This document shows positions 1-12,839 of a stretch of 64,000 nt of DNA, in pieces. The number at the start of each line of letters is the position of its first letter. Position 1 is the stretch's first letter. The DNA comes from Heterobilharzia americana. Its lineage: Eukaryota; Platyhelminthes; Trematoda; Strigeidida; Schistosomatidae. The notes beneath the pieces were generated by a model, which saw nothing but the letters and a program-made list of their open reading frames with translations, searched no databases and had not been told where the DNA came from. The DNA lies in contig OX104130.1 of the NCBI GenBank assembly GCA_944470555.2, positions 51,493,491 to 51,557,490 on the forward strand. Reading direction: 5' to 3'. A program made the position numbers and the translations under genes.

Positions 1-565
1 ATCTGCTGTAGGCTTGTTGTTAATAGATTGTCGAATGTAGTTCTCAGATACTATTTAGGAGTGAACGTTGGGGGAAAGTGAAACACGGAGTTCTTTTCAA
101 CTTCTTACATCAGAGTTATGTAAGAGTTACTTTCATAGTCGATTCAAGATATAATACTCAAATTTGTATTTTTTTTTAATGTGTGCAAGTTACATTTATA
201 TCTTAGACAATGTAATTAGAAGACGTAGATTATGTGAAAGAAATGTGATATATTTTGGGTATATATTTCGGACAATCTGATCACACATTTGTTAAGGCAT
301 TTTACATGGAAACTGGTAGTAGGGGACGGGTAAATATGACAATAAAGAAATTAATAATACCGAGGTAATGGAGAGAAAATTATAGGTCTCGAAGATAACC
401 CTAGTAGGACGATGAGGTAGACACTGCCAGGGTAGGTTTGTCATAAAGACAAACTGTTTTTGAATACAAGACAGGAACTTAAATTTGTGTAAGGTTAGCT
501 CTTCAACAAACCTAGGTATACTCCCCTGACGGTTTGTATACTAGATTGTAAAAGCTGTTTTAATA
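1..565. other. No recognisable feature
   Basis: AT-rich sequence with short open frames only. I see no coding, RNA or repeat signal that I can support. Confidence 0.5.
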
Positions 566-930
566 TCAATTTTGTGACTTATCAGTAATATGTTTCGCAA
601 TGGACGATAACGGTTGTTTGCTACCTGCGCTTATCGACTTTTCTGAATGCGACTGCTTTTGCAGCCATTTTGGTACATGTTTCCTCACCCTCAAGCGCAT
701 ATCTCTACGCACATATGCGTACTGGTACACCCAATGAGATGCGACGCAAACGTGCTGCAACTTATGTTTGGTTATCTCTACTGCGATGAGCCTAGCTGCA
801 TAGTATGTTTTGCTAATAGTAGAACTTAGTCTTCGTTTCAGAATTACGCTATAAGATTCCCCTCTGTATGGTAGTGCGATATAGACACATTTCTTTGGCA
901 CGAAATACAGACTCAGTTTATGAATCTTTA
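566..930 (-). mobile_element. Penelope-like element, GIY-YIG endonuclease fragment
   Basis: An open frame of 111 codons at 566-901 reads as the C-terminal part of a Penelope-like retroelement protein. It has a basic stretch (RRRLSS-like), then a GIY-YIG-type segment (QYAYVRRDMRLRVRKHVPKW) and the KWLQKQ end that also occurs in the fragment near 11.7 kb. The expected YIG tripeptide and its preceding cysteines are degenerate (AYVRR), so endonuclease activity is unlikely. Only the last part of the element is visible; no reverse transcriptase is present. The assignment rests on family pattern recognition and on similarity to other copies in this window. Confidence 0.6.
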
Positions 931-2735
931 AATCTGTTTTAACAACTCATTTACCACTGTTATGAAAAATTGAGATTTTATTTGTTGAATACAACATTTA
1001 AGAATAGTTACCACTCAAGTTTATCTAGGCTTTAATATAGTCTCAAAAGTATTAACAGTTATACAGACCCGTAAAAAAAAAGGAAAACGCCAATATGTGC
1101 ACCAGTGTTGATCAGTTTTTGGCCATATCACTCAAACTATCTAACTATCGATTTTGGTCTTCTTAAAAAACCGTAACCTAGAACTCTGTACATTCCGATA
1201 TCGTTCAAATAGACAAATGAAGAGAGAGAGAGAGTGGGAGATATCTCTGATCTGTGCGACCCTTTTGTCAAGCAAAAGCATTTGATATAATCTGCACAGA
1301 GTAATGTGCAAATTTCAGGTCATAATGCGTAAACTGTCATTTTAGCAAACTGCTTGTCTCCTTACATAGAAAAACAAATGAATAATATAAACTTGAATAC
1401 AGTTGAAGGTATTCTGTGTACAAGGAAGAGTGATCAAGATTGGTAGTCGATAGAAAATTCAAAGAAGTGACTCCCTCCCGAAAATCTTTGGATAAATTTG
1501 AATTATCGAAGTGTAATTATATTTTATTCTTTAACTTTCAAACTGGAAAAAGTGACATCTTCCAAAAATTGTTAGTTTTTAATCTTGATATGATAACATG
1601 CCGATAAACTGTGTACCATTGAATATCAGTAACAAAATATTGAAGTTTAGTTTTTGCGGAAAGTGTTGAATTGCTCAAGACAGCAGGCTACACAAAGAGT
1701 GAAGTATATGAAACAGTATCATTCTAATGAATTGGTTACATTCTTTCAAACATTTTCTGTTGAAGTCATCCACAGCTCCTATTACCTTGCTTTCAGCAAA
1801 ACTGAGGTCTAAATTAATTCTGAGAGGATATAGTTAAAGAAAGTTCTGACCTCATTTTGAGATGTCTCTAAACCATCTACTATTCGAACTTAGTTATTAT
1901 CTATTATGAAAGAAAGATTCACGGAAAGAAAACAATCGAAGTTACAAAATATAACGTTTTTTTAATAAATGTCTCATACGATAGCGTACAAGTTAATATA
2001 AGCTTAGAGTAGCACATGATATGAAGCTTACCTTCTGTCAAGATTAATGATTCCTTTGATGAATGTCTTTTCACTAAGCTTGCATACATTCACCAGTGAC
2101 CTTGAAGGCTACTTTAAGCAAATAAAACCGTTTAGTATAAATAATTAGTTGAAATATTGAGTTTTGAAAACCGTATGTTATCCTATCAGAAAAGTGCATG
2201 TGATAATTTTGTTAACACTTTCATGACGAACAAATTTCCAACTAAATTTATCCAAAATAATGTTATTTAACTTAATGGGCACACTACACATGCTAACTAG
2301 TTTTTATATCTTTACAGTGACTTGATATAACTTAGTTATACATACATGTGTGAACTCTTGTGCAAATAACTTCAGATTCCACGCTTAATGGTCGCTTAGC
2401 TTCTTGACGAATAGGAAAAGTAGTATGATAACAGAAAAGCGTATTTGCAAACGTCATTGTCACCAGTATATGCAAATTACAAGGTTTCTATATATATTAC
2501 AGTTGCTTTGGCTATTTCTAGACCTTTATGGGTTTAAATCCTATTGATTTCTCGTCTCTTCAGGCAACCTGATACTTACACGTTGATTCGCATTTGTTCT
2601 TCCCGAAACTTCGAAGCAAAGCGATTGGTTCACAGAGGCTTCAGACATATGTGGCTTCTTATGAAGATTTTATCAGTCTCTCTGCACACCATAACGCTAG
2701 TAAACCTATTCGATTTTAGTTAATTTATTAGATAT
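931..2735. other. Long stretch without recognised features
   Basis: AT-rich sequence with a short GA run near 1220. No coding exon, RNA gene or recognisable repeat was found. Confidence 0.45.
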
Positions 2736-3095
2736 TTCCCATAGTGGGACAATATTATTTACTGGAATATGTTTCGGACACAGTTTATTGTCCATTGTTA
2801 TATCACAGTAACTCCACAACTTTAAGACGGCTTATATGCCTCTAATTTTCTCACCTCAGTGATATAGATGTAGTAGCATTTTCCATATTTCTGGATAAGG
2901 TGTTACCTCATTCCTGCTGCACGTATTTAGTGTTAATTCGATCAACAAAGATTGTCAACACGTTTATATCCGAAACGTAATCCAGTAAATAATACTGTTT
3001 CATTGCGTAGTACCTGAAATAAATTGACTAAAATGGAATGACATTCTGCTACTACCCAAGTTTAGCACAGATTAGTGGTAAACTTCTTTCCGAAC
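2736..3095. repeat. Inverted pair of a dispersed repeat with core CCAGTAAATAATACTG
   Basis: Two copies of the same motif face each other: 2750-2778 on the - strand and 2970-2997 on the + strand. Each has CCGAAAC, a few bases, then CCAGTAAATAATA. Related copies lie at 12221-12250 and 39191-39220. The motif can fold as a short hairpin (CAGTA-AATAA-TACTG). The CGAAAC followed by (A)TC/CAG resembles the 3' half of a hammerhead, but I could not find a matching CUGANGA half. It may be a terminal region of a Penelope-like element. Confidence 0.45.
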
Positions 3096-3540
3096 TGAAA
3101 TCAAAATTTTCAACTTTACAAATACTTGAAACAGTCATGTTGTTCACTATTCTCTAACTAGCTTAATCACTTCGTTGACTATCTAAAATGCACTTACCTC
3201 CCTAATTGCGGATCAGTCAAAGCCATTCCAACGACCAGTTTTTCGTCGAATATATTAACACGTCTATCACTTTTTAAATTGTACCAAAGATAATTAGCAT
3301 ATGATTGACATAAATCCTACATGTTCATAAAATTCAGTCTATATAATAGTATTGTATTTTAACCATATGAATCAGAGGTGATAAAAAGCATTGCAAAATC
3401 CTGTATATGTTTATGTCGTACTACGTGTTTATAATTGGTTTGTGTACACATATGAAGAAAGAGAGATGGTGAAAATAACTTCATTGAGCGATTAAGCTAG
3501 TACCAACCTATTAATAGAATTATAATTTGCTCCGGGGTGG
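3096..3540. other. No recognisable feature
   Basis: AT-rich sequence. No supported signal. Confidence 0.4.
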
Positions 3541-3790
3541 GTAGCAGTGAAATCTACGACATGGGTTTCGTAGTATTAAGGACTCATCAGCTGAATGTAC
3601 CTGCATCTCCTTGATTGATGGTGTTTCTCCTGAAGTCTTAACTCTCTATCCATCTCTTCAAACGCTGGAGCGTTATCCTCTAGGCCTGTTACATTGGGCA
3701 TACGGTTAGGCGAGTCCATTTCTGAACGTAAGTAGTCATAGTTAAGCAAAGGATAGACAAGGTTTATATGGAGCTTCATACCCTGTTATT
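3541..3790 (-). repeat. Family A hammerhead SINE (Sm-alpha-like), diverged copy
   Basis: Read on the - strand, 3604-3544 carries a hammerhead layout. CTGATGA is at 3584-3590, GAAA at 3566-3569 and a GTC cleavage triplet at 3558-3560. The catalytic core residues are intact, but stems I and II are poorly paired, so self-cleavage is doubtful. The tRNA-like head (up to about 3780) is strongly diverged. Confidence 0.6.
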
Positions 3791-4860
3791 TGGTTGTCAC
3801 TGGTTGTCAATTTGATATTTTTAATAAATACCTTTACAGACACTTACCATATTCCTTTTGATCTCACCTATTCTTTACTAGTTCATCTTTTGCTTACAGC
3901 AGAAACCATCGCACTCCGACTGGAAAAGATGAGCTTGTGTCCAGCCTGTTTAAACTGTCGTTAATTCACTCAGTAATTATTTTGTACTTTAGCTATTGTT
4001 ATAATTACCTTAATTGGTTATCATCTATTGATACCTTAAAATGGATAATGTGTTAATAACTAAATTTTCATCATTTTATGTCTAAATAATACTATTTATT
4101 AGTATGGAGGCATTCATGGATATTTAATAGCACACAAGAATGTTTCTTCATTCACACCGTTTGTTATCTAAAAGTAATGGAATTATACGGCTAAGAATGT
4201 CAAGGATATCAGTGAAAATTTTACTACAGCTGATATTGGTAACATCTAGACTGACTGGAAGAATGAAAAATTATTTAATAAAAGTTTAAAAAATTGAAAA
4301 TAAATTGAAGTATGCTAAGTGCCTAACATTACTATTCTTTTAAGGATCAATAAGTTTTGTCGTGATGTTATGTTAGCCCACTGGATAGTCAAATCACAGA
4401 TTTGATATATATATAGTGTATCGCTGGTTACTACTACTACTACTACTCTACTAAGCAACCAGACTGTTTGTAGTGTTCCCTTTTACGTCAGATTTTGAAG
4501 ATAGTGGATATATAAGTATCTCACTAAATTGTGCGCCTTTCAAGACATGCTTGAATGACGACTGCTCAACTACAAAGGCTTCCTCAACAGATACATATCT
4601 ATTTAATCAAGTAGTCTCAAAGTTGAACGTTTCTATCTTCTTAATCTCATGAAAGCCTTAACTATTCGTAACTTCAAATGAGAAACAATGTTTGTCTATT
4701 TATTAACACTATCTTCTCTATCGAAATAAGTTTATTACACTCGATTGTAGTATACCGTTGTTATTCAATTTCTAATAGTCGTTGTTTTTCTCATATTCAG
4801 TTACATTATTGTCACTAAAATTTTATGCATAGAAATAACAGTTTTCTACTCCTAGATTTT
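3791..4860. other. Intergenic or intronic AT-rich sequence
   Basis: A short (TAC)n run lies near 4430-4445. Nothing else is recognised. Confidence 0.4.
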
Positions 4861-5450
4861 AAAACCTATAGTTGCTACCTTAGCTTGATGGTCAGGCTTG
4901 TATATCCCAATGAACCAACAAGCTACACTGGGACATTTGTTCCCTCAAGGTCTCCTATCGTTTCAGAAAAGTCTTTCGAATAGTGGCAAGACGGAAAGCA
5001 GTTATCGTTGTAATTTAAACTACTATACTATGATAAGGGTCTGAAGGAGGATTCGTACTGTTTACTGGATAGGGTAGGATAACAGTAAGGTGGTGGATAG
5101 CCAACACTGTCACGCCGAAGCTACCTTCCTTACGGGAAGGAGATGTTAGAAAGGCCTGGCCCTAAAAACAGCACACTCCTTACTTCATGGTCTTCCAGTG
5201 CCAGCAGTATGGGTTTTCTCCATCAGACGTTAAAACAACCAAATCTAAAAACAGCAGTGTTCAAAAGGCTGTGTGTGACAGACTACAAACAGATGTCCAA
5301 TGGGCTCTGTGGTCACACAAATCTTTTCTTTTTTCTCGTTCAGGTACCCTGTAGAAACAACATCCACGGGTTGGGCAGCAGTGGAGTACAAGCCATCTCA
5401 ATAGTTTAAGAACCCCAATAAAATGAATGAAGTAAATATTATCCATACCT
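4861..5450 (+). repeat. Possible dispersed repeat, unclassified
   Basis: This stretch is less AT-rich than its surroundings and contains broken open frames such as 5143-5409. The composition and a loose impression of similarity to repeats of schistosome transcripts suggest an old mobile-element fragment. No domain could be named, so this is weakly supported. Confidence 0.25.
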
Positions 5451-6976
5451 ACTGTAACTGATTATATGTAGACAGACAGAAAGATGAAAATCAACATAAA
5501 ACTTCGTGCAGAAGGATGTCGGTTCGAGTTGCTACACTTCACAACACCATGCAAAGAACAAATGAATGGAAAAAGACAAAAGTGTATAATAGGAAAAGAA
5601 ATTCCAAAATCAAGCCTTAGACGACTTCTAAGAGTGAATACATCCGTGACATTGTGATTTATTTTCAGCTATTTCACGAAGGGTCTCCAACCATTCTCTT
5701 TCATCCTCTCCAGAACCCCAGCTAGGCTTCTTACACCCAACACGTATTAGACCAAAAATTATAAGCTTCATAGACTGATGTCACGTGTTAGTCTGGGCAC
5801 CACGAGCCTTCTTTCAACCTAATATCACTTGACCTGACATTGCGTGTCGAGGTAGGTAGCGGCTTGGAATGCGCAATACATAGTTATCACATGTTTAATA
5901 GGTTTCTTTATTGTCGTTAAAATCTACCTCATTGTCTACATAGTGGTAGGCTCTTATTTTTAAAATCAGATAGTGTATTTAATGGTGTTCCGTGGTTGTA
6001 ATTGAAGTTTCTAGAATCGCTGTGTGTATTTCTGTTGCTTATTCTATTCAATGAGTGAGATCTTGAAAGTAATAGTAATAAAGATGGCAGTAATTTTGAG
6101 CTATCTTCTGTCTCATCTCTTATTTTAGTTCTGTCGTTTCTTTCAATACGTGTAGTAGTAGTACTAAGGGCATTTTTGTGCGCAACCTTCATGCACTTAT
6201 GGGTTCACTATTTTCATAACCTAAGTTATAATTAATATACTATAAAACAATGACTAGATGTTCTGTTGAGGTAAAATGTTCTCTTGGTGAATAATTTAGT
6301 TTTAACATTGTTGTGCTTATGTATGGGTTTTAAAGGCTATACATAGGTTGATCACTACCGTTTTTGCAATACTGTTCATATATGCTGGAAACAAGGCCAC
6401 AGTAAATGTATGTTACTGAACAAAAAGATGATATTATAAACTTTTAACTACCTGGATTGTTGGAGCATCTGTCATTCAGGTTTAGTCATAGTCTACCCCA
6501 AATGTTTCTGTTTACTTTACTAGGAATGGCATCGAAAAAGTCGTACAGCGATCACTTTGACTACCAATTTTAGCTGTCTGTGATGTGACAAAAAATCAGC
6601 TGAAGTGATGCAATCGAATCCTTAACTAACCTTTCAAATCTTATTACTATATATTATCTATTATTTTGTCTAGACTACATTCCAGTTTTATTCTCTTCCC
6701 TTCTATTGATTTCGTTTCATTTCATTGATAAGAAGTTTGGTAATATGAACTGACGAAAATTATAACAAGATGTATGTTGGTTCTAACAGTGAATACTTTG
6801 AATAGTTGCATACAAGTGAGCATCAAAACGTCATAGTACCCGTAAAACAGCTGGATAAAGGTTTACATTTGTATTTCCTTCGCTTAAAGCCGTTGGCGTC
6901 ATTCTTTCAGGTCAGGAATTAGTACAGTTGATGAGGGGCGTAGTACATAAATTTTGTTCTTAAATGCTTTACTCAC
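5451..6976. other. Long stretch without recognised features
   Basis: Small open frames on both strands (for example 5929-6192 -) have low-complexity Ser/Asn/Thr-rich products without family resemblance. Nothing is supported. Confidence 0.4.
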
Positions 6977-6990
6977 TTTTTTAGAGATCT
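6977..6990 (+). repeat. Left target-site duplication of RTE copy 1
   Basis: TTTTTTAGAGATCT directly abuts the ATT-rich end of the element. A near copy (GTTTTGGAGATCT) lies just beyond its other end at about 10398-10410. Confidence 0.6.
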
Positions 6991-6993
6991 ATC

Positions 6994-7036
<43 letters not shown>

Positions 7037-10000
7037 TTCCCTTGGGTTCCTAATGGAACATAGGGCTTCAGTAACACGTCTCCATTCCACTCTGTTCTCT
7101 GCAATCTTCAAAACCCGGTGCCACGACTGCCCATAAGCTTTCATTTCCTCCTCACATGATCTCCTCCATGTCACACTCGGATGCCCAGCTCATCGTTTCC
7201 TCCTTGGATTCCACTCGAGGGTCTGACACATGATGTCACCAATCGGCCTTCTCAGTGCATGCCCAATCCATCTCCACTTTCTTCTGAATATTTGTTGGGC
7301 AATGGGTTCTTGGTTGGTTTGTTCCCAGGACAGAGTTCCTTGGTACTTATTCTTTCTGGCCACACATCTGATCTTCATTATCAAGCGAACGTAGGCGGCA
7401 TCCGTTGACGTAGGTCTGTAGTTTGTTGGAAATGCTTTTCGTAACGCGCCAAGTTTCTGGACCATATAACAGCACTGACTTGACATTAGTGTTGAAAATC
7501 CGGATCTTGTTCTTTGTACTGAGTGCAGTAGATCTCCACATTGATTTCAGACTAATGAAAGCCTGTCTTGCTTTTATGATCCTGGTTTTCACATCCTCAT
7601 TTTTGCCGCCTGTAGTTCAAACCATGCTGCCTTGCCTGGGTAGGTGAAAGAGACTACTTCCTTCTTTCTTTGGTGGTGATTGATGCTTGTCGTTGATGCT
7701 GCTGTTGGTTGGGTATCTTCATCTCCTCTGTCTTCTCTATGTCCACCTGAAGGAAGACCCGTCATCGTTGCTTCTTCAGTCAACTTGTTAGTTTTCACCT
7801 GTAGATCTTCTAGTTTATGCCAGAAGACATTAGACATAAATCATCATGAGTGAACTCCAAATCTTGTAGTGTCTTATCATCGGTGCAGCTAGCGTATGCC
7901 CATCTTCTCGCTCCTCATCGCTTACCGCATGATCCAGTCCAGTCCACCACAATGAGGAAGATGATCAGTGATAGTAGGCAGCCTTGTCTTACTCCTGTCT
8001 TCATTGCAAAAGCGTTACTGAGCTTTCCACTGAGAATCACTTGGCATGTAGTGTCTCCATATAGTTGTTGAATGAGATTGATAAAAGTTTGTGGTATTCC
8101 GTGGTGTTGAAGCAGCTCTCTGCCAAATTACTTTTTGTTCGATGCTGTTGAATGCCTTTTCAAGTGGATGAAGTTGAGATAGAGATCCAGTTGACTGCCA
8201 TTCTATACTCTGTTCTGTGATGATGCCTATCGTTGTGCAGTGTTGCAATTAGATGCACACATGATTTATTCTTCTGAAGCCAGCCAGCCAGCCTGTTCCA
8301 GTCGTAATTTTGAATCGAGAGCATTGTTTAGTCCCTCGAGGATGATGCGGCATAATACTTTGCTTGCTTTGGGTGGACAGGAGCATGATTCTCCACCAGT
8401 TCTTGCAAAGACTTCGGTGTCCCTTGTTTGGGAGTTTGACATGGTAGCCCTATTTCCAATCAATGAGCAGGTACCTTTTCTTCCTTCCAAACCTTCTTCA
8501 ATGGAAGTGGTGTGAGCATGTCAGCTTTTGTCTCTGTGTATGTATCAGTGCTTCTGGTGGAATTCCATCTGGTGCTGCTGGTTTACTGAATTCAGTAAGT
8601 TTATGGTGTTCAGGACCTTGGCTTTTATCAGAGGGGTTGTGTTCACTGGTAATTCTGCGGCTGGTGGTAGTTTGTATTTCTGGACAAGTTGCCGATGGTA
8701 TGGTGTGGTGGTTGATTCAAGAGTTTTCTGAAGTGGTCAGCCCATTGTTTCCTTGTTGCTCCTTTTCGTGGTAACTAAGTTTCCTTCACTGTCTTTCATT
8801 GGTTTCATCTGTGTTGATCTCTTCCCTCCTAGATAGTAACCTGGTTATTTGATATAATGTTGTCAGGTCTCTCTTACCTGTAGCCTGTTATGTTTCACTT
8901 GCCAGTGTATCATAGAAGTGTGTTTTGTCTTTGTGCGGACTCTTCTTCACTTCTTTGTCCATTGCAGTGTTTTGTAGGTTGTATTCAGTTCCTCTTTACG
9001 TTGTTCATCCTTGCACTGCACTGACTCATCTTCTGCTTCACCATCTTCCTCTGCCTCCTGTATCAGCTTCGATGTGTCCGTTGAAATCCATTCTTTGTCT
9101 TGTTTCTTCTTCTTCCTTCCTAATACGGTTATGTGGGTTTCTTTGCGTGTGTTGTTTCACTGAGTTGTAGTGTTCTTGCACCCAGGTTTCTTCAGGAATG
9201 TTGCTTAATGTGTCCCATTTTTTCCTGATGACTGACTGACTGACGTGAAGATGTTTTTTGAAGTTTCGTGCTTCAGTTTCTGTTTGGGTGTTGAACATGA
9301 ACTGTGGTGTATCATCACCAGCTTCTTTGAAGGCTTTCCACTTGATTTTGAATGTATGTTTCGTGTACTAAATAGTGAGTGGTGTGAACCTTGATGTGCT
9401 CCCAGTCTTGATGTTGTGTCCAGTAGGCTGCATCTCCACTTTCTTCGCATTGAGATGAAGTGGATTTGATTTTTAGTGTGTCCATCTGGTGTCTGGTGAA
9501 ATCAAATTCATGTCGCTGCCTTGTGAATGTCCTTGTGTTTGTACACACTACCTGCAATGACCAAACCGTTGAATGTGCAGAAATCTGCAAACAGTTCTGT
9601 ATTGTGGTTCATTTCACCGAGTGCTTCTCGACCGATGATGAGTACTCTTCGTGTGTTGTGTGCTCCCAGTTTGGCATTCATGTCAGCCCACCCATTAGAA
9701 TTTTGATGTCTCCATCTTGGCTGGTGTCTTGTCCAGTAGTGATTTCAGTTGTCTATAGAATTCCTCCTTCTTCTCTTGATGAGGATTATTTGTAGGTGCG
9801 TAGGATTTGCATTGTACGATTGTGACTTTCCTTCCTTTTGAGTTGAATGTTGGTGTCATGATGCTGGAGGATGAGATTGGTTTCCACTGTATAAGAGAGA
9901 GAGAGAGAGAGAGCCTTTGATGCTGTTTGGGATATCATGATAGCCACTGGAAAACTCATTGTGGTGGTGGTTATGGTCTGAGTGACAATATGGGAGTAGA

Positions 10001-10394
10001 TTATTGACTCTGGAGTTGACAGTTTGGAGAGTCCACTTCCATAGAATCTGGTTTTTCAGATTTTCACACTTGAATGCGATATCTTCTCATCTCTTTTGCA
10101 ATCTGTGCAGCCTTTCTAGGATGAAACATTGTTCCCATTCTTACTTTTGGTTTCATCGAGAGAAGAGACATCGGCGATTTGGCTTCCTGATGGTTTTCAC
10201 CAACTGGCGTCATTTCGCCTCTCTGGTTCCAGTGAGGAATAAGTTTGTTTTTATTTTTAATATTTTCTTTGTTCTTTGAAGTTTGTATGAGGATTGGATT
10301 GGTTTTGTGGGGTAGGGTTGCTAGCCGTATGCCCGACCTTGCCTCTTTATCCGTGCTTAAGACAGGCTAGTAACTAGTGCACTAGCTAACGAGA
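6991..10394 (-). mobile_element. RTE-type non-LTR retrotransposon, near full length, inactivated (copy 1)
   Basis: The element lies on the - strand, with its 3' end at 6991 marked by a (TAA)n tail and its 5' end near 10394. It aligns along its length with copy 2 at 59281-62778. The order on the - strand is an AP-type endonuclease, then a reverse transcriptase, then the basic C-terminal region (FRRKWRWIGHALRR). The reading frame is broken by many shifts, visible as alternating short open frames. The endonuclease SDH-type motif reads SHH here (GAHQGSHHSL, within 9205-9450). The RT active site region reads FTHDD near 7840 instead of FADD. It cannot move autonomously. Target-site duplications flank it. 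The RTE clade is inferred from domain order, length and tail; I associate it with the schistosome SR2/SR3 type without having run a search. Confidence 0.8.
9895..9913. repeat. (GA)n microsatellite inside RTE copy 1
   Basis: A run of GA dinucleotides. The same run occurs at the equivalent place in copy 2 (about 62249-62268), so it is a property of the element. Confidence 0.8.
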
Positions 10395-10556
10395 TGAGTT
10401 TTGGAGATCTGCGAGTGTTTCATTTTCTGTGAGTTAGTACTTTCTGGCTAAATTTCTCGTCAAACTCCAATTGATGGTGTATAAATATTTTGGACATAAA
10501 AATGACTGATTTAGTTTACTGTTAATTTAATGCTTTTCTCCCTTCTTTTTCCACAG

Positions 10557-10723
10557 AAAGCTCTTTTGCCACCTGTTCATGAAAGTGGTGAGTTAACTGA
10601 CTTCTCTCCGCTAGCTTCGAATTATAAAATGTCTTCTAAATCCTCAAATGTGATTTAAACAAAAAATCTGAAAAATCACCTGTACGATTTATGAATCACA
10701 AGGATGTGAAACGACAGAACGAG
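10557..10723 (+). pseudogene. Candidate coding exon with an internal frameshift
   Basis: A pyrimidine-rich tract ending in CACAG (10552-10556) precedes an open frame that starts KALLPPVHESGELTDF. It runs to a stop at about codon 34 (TAA, near 10657). One base out of frame it continues as LNKKSEKSPVRFMNHKDVKR and ends exactly at a good donor, GAG|GTAAGT (10721-10729). A single missing T in the ATTTAAAC run would join the two frames. This could be a true null allele, an assembly error in a homopolymer, or two unrelated short frames. The product is hydrophilic with no recognised domain. It lies about 15 kb upstream of the first SERINC exon proposed here and ends in phase 0, while that exon is best read as starting in phase 1. 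Membership of the same gene is therefore uncertain. An alternative donor (GTGAGT at 10589) would give a 32-base microexon. Confidence 0.4.
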
Positions 10724-11375
10724 GTAAGTTATTACGCTATCATTTTTTTTCAACTTAACTTTTTTGTCATAACTGGCTTTTTTATGCAGTAAAGCAAGGA
10801 TTTATACTGGTTGCACATGTTTTCATTTGAGGTTAATTTTTAGTGTTTTCTTAAAGTAAATTTAGTGTTTGAATTGACAACCTACTCTCATGATGAATTG
10901 GAGATTTTGAGGGTTCTAGGATTCACATACTTGATGCAAACTGACAAAGAGTATATTCAATGACCATGAGCAATAGTGGATCAAAAGAAAGCAAAGGCAT
11001 CATTATTAGGCAATACCAGACATTTTTAAAGTCTATTACAAAAACTTGAGCGAAAAAGATGACTGTTAGTGAAACTTAAGTATAGAAAAATGTATTTTCA
11101 ATTCCCTTGCAGAGAAGACAGCTAGAAAGTAACATTTTAAATGGTTTGTTTTGTAGGCATGTAGCGGTTATTTTTGGATAAAGAAGATTATAAACAATGC
11201 AATTTTTTCCAAGCAATATCAACTACTGAATAACTAACGACATACTCTTCATATTCAGCTACTTCAATTCCCAGTTAGTTGAAAAAGGGATGATTATGTT
11301 GAACAATCTGTCACCTCGACTGAGGTGCTATCCTCATATACATTCATATTTGCATTATAGTATATATATAGGTGT
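10724..11375. other. Intron-like stretch without recognised features
   Basis: T-rich, AT-rich sequence following the donor at 10724. Nothing is supported. Confidence 0.35.
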
Positions 11376-12070
11376 TGTGCCATTTCTATTACATATGTAT
11401 TACGTGTGTTTCTTAGGTACAGTGTATACAGCATCCATATCACTCTACCATACGGAGGGGAGCTGAATAGTATCGTTTTGAGACGTAGGCTGACATCAGC
11501 CATTGAGAAAACATATTGCGCAGCGAATCTTATTATTGTGTAGAAAACAAAATACGTACTCCACCAAAAACCTAAACACTGCATCGACGATTACGTCACA
11601 TCCCACTGTGTTTATCAATTTACATGTATGTGGTCACACCTACATACGGAGGAGTAATCGAGTCATAGAGTTGAAGGTGGGAGAACATGTACTTAAATGG
11701 CTTCAGAAACAAACGGAGGGTGAAACAGTGATTAACGCTGGTGGGAGGTGACCCTCATAGAACCAGTTAAGTAAAATTACCTAATCTGTCATATTCTATG
11801 TAATGACTACGAGGTCAAGTACATAGGTCAAACTAGCCGGTCGGGGTCAGTCAGAATAGCCGAACATGGGAATTTAGCTAAGTAAAGAATGACAGACCAG
11901 AATAAGATCAGTAATCTAGAAAGTGACTTGGCTATCGCAATTCATGCATTAACACACAAGCACACAATAAGGTATGTGGGATAAACCCACTGTACTTAAG
12001 TCCAATATAATTAGGCGGAGAGAGAGATTGATTACTGAGTCTTTGTTCATCGAATTAACACTCAACACAC
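11376..12070 (+). mobile_element. Penelope-like element remains with two GIY-YIG segments
   Basis: Two endonuclease-like segments follow each other on the + strand in different frames. The first (11503-11751) contains CGHTYIRRSNRVIELKVGEH and the KWLQKQ end shared with the fragment at 566-901. The second, at 11820-11879, reads YIGQTSRSGSVRIAEHGNLA with an intact YIG. It is followed by a C-terminal segment (ERLITESLFIELTLNTRNRS, about 12020-12080) typical of Penelope-like proteins. The two segments look like pieces of two different Penelope lineages. Stops and frameshifts interrupt the frames throughout. Confidence 0.65.
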
Positions 12071-12220
12071 GTAATAGGAGTGATGCATTACCCATACCAG
12101 TAATATGGAAAATTTTACCACCAATAAAAACAAATCATACGAGGTGACAGAACTATAAAAATCAAATGTCGAAAGTGCTATGTGATTACATCGATATGAT
12201 TATGAGCAATGATAATTTAT

Positions 12221-12250
12221 GCTCGGAACCTCATCCAGTAAATAATACTG
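12221..12250 (+). repeat. Copy of the CCAGTAAATAATACTG repeat downstream of a Penelope-like fragment
   Basis: It has the same core as at 2970-2997. It sits about 150 bases beyond the Penelope-like coding remains, which supports a link with that element class. Just upstream, GAGC and GCTC (about 12204 and 12221) could form a short stem directly before CGGAAC, as hammerhead stem II would, but the CUGANGA half is not present. Confidence 0.45.
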
Positions 12251-12839
12251 TGTCACTGTGTTTTTTACATCAAATCAATAAATCTAATATTATGCGATTA
12301 AATTCTACCACAGTGCCCAAGTTTTACACCGATATTAAATAACTGCGAAATAATAGGTAGGTGGAAATATAAGGAGGCAGATACTGAAGGAGACGTGTAT
12401 TATTACGTAATCAATGAATTAACAACCTGCAGTTATATAGTTACTAGACTCATTCATTTCTGTCTTATTTCTTCGATTAATAACCTCATAAGTAACTTTA
12501 AATGTATTGCTTAGTTCGGTTTGTTGGGATATTTTTTATTTCAACGTGATATTCGTCGTGGACTAACATAAATTTAAGTCATCGGAAACTTAAGATCACT
12601 TGACAACTATTGCATGGTTCTATGGAGGTTCTTAGGAGTACACACCCTGATGTAAAACAGCTTTCCATTGGTTTCATGTTTTTTTCCATTTATTTTCAAA
12701 CTGATGTCATTCCATGATATCATCTGGAACTTTATTATTATTTTTCGTTAATTAACTCACCGCCATCACTAAGTGGTATATTGTCATTAAATCTGAAACC
12801 TATGTATTAATGTGAAGTCCTTATCTGTTCGTTTGAGCC
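12251..12839. other. No recognisable feature
   Basis: AT-rich sequence. No supported signal. Confidence 0.35.
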
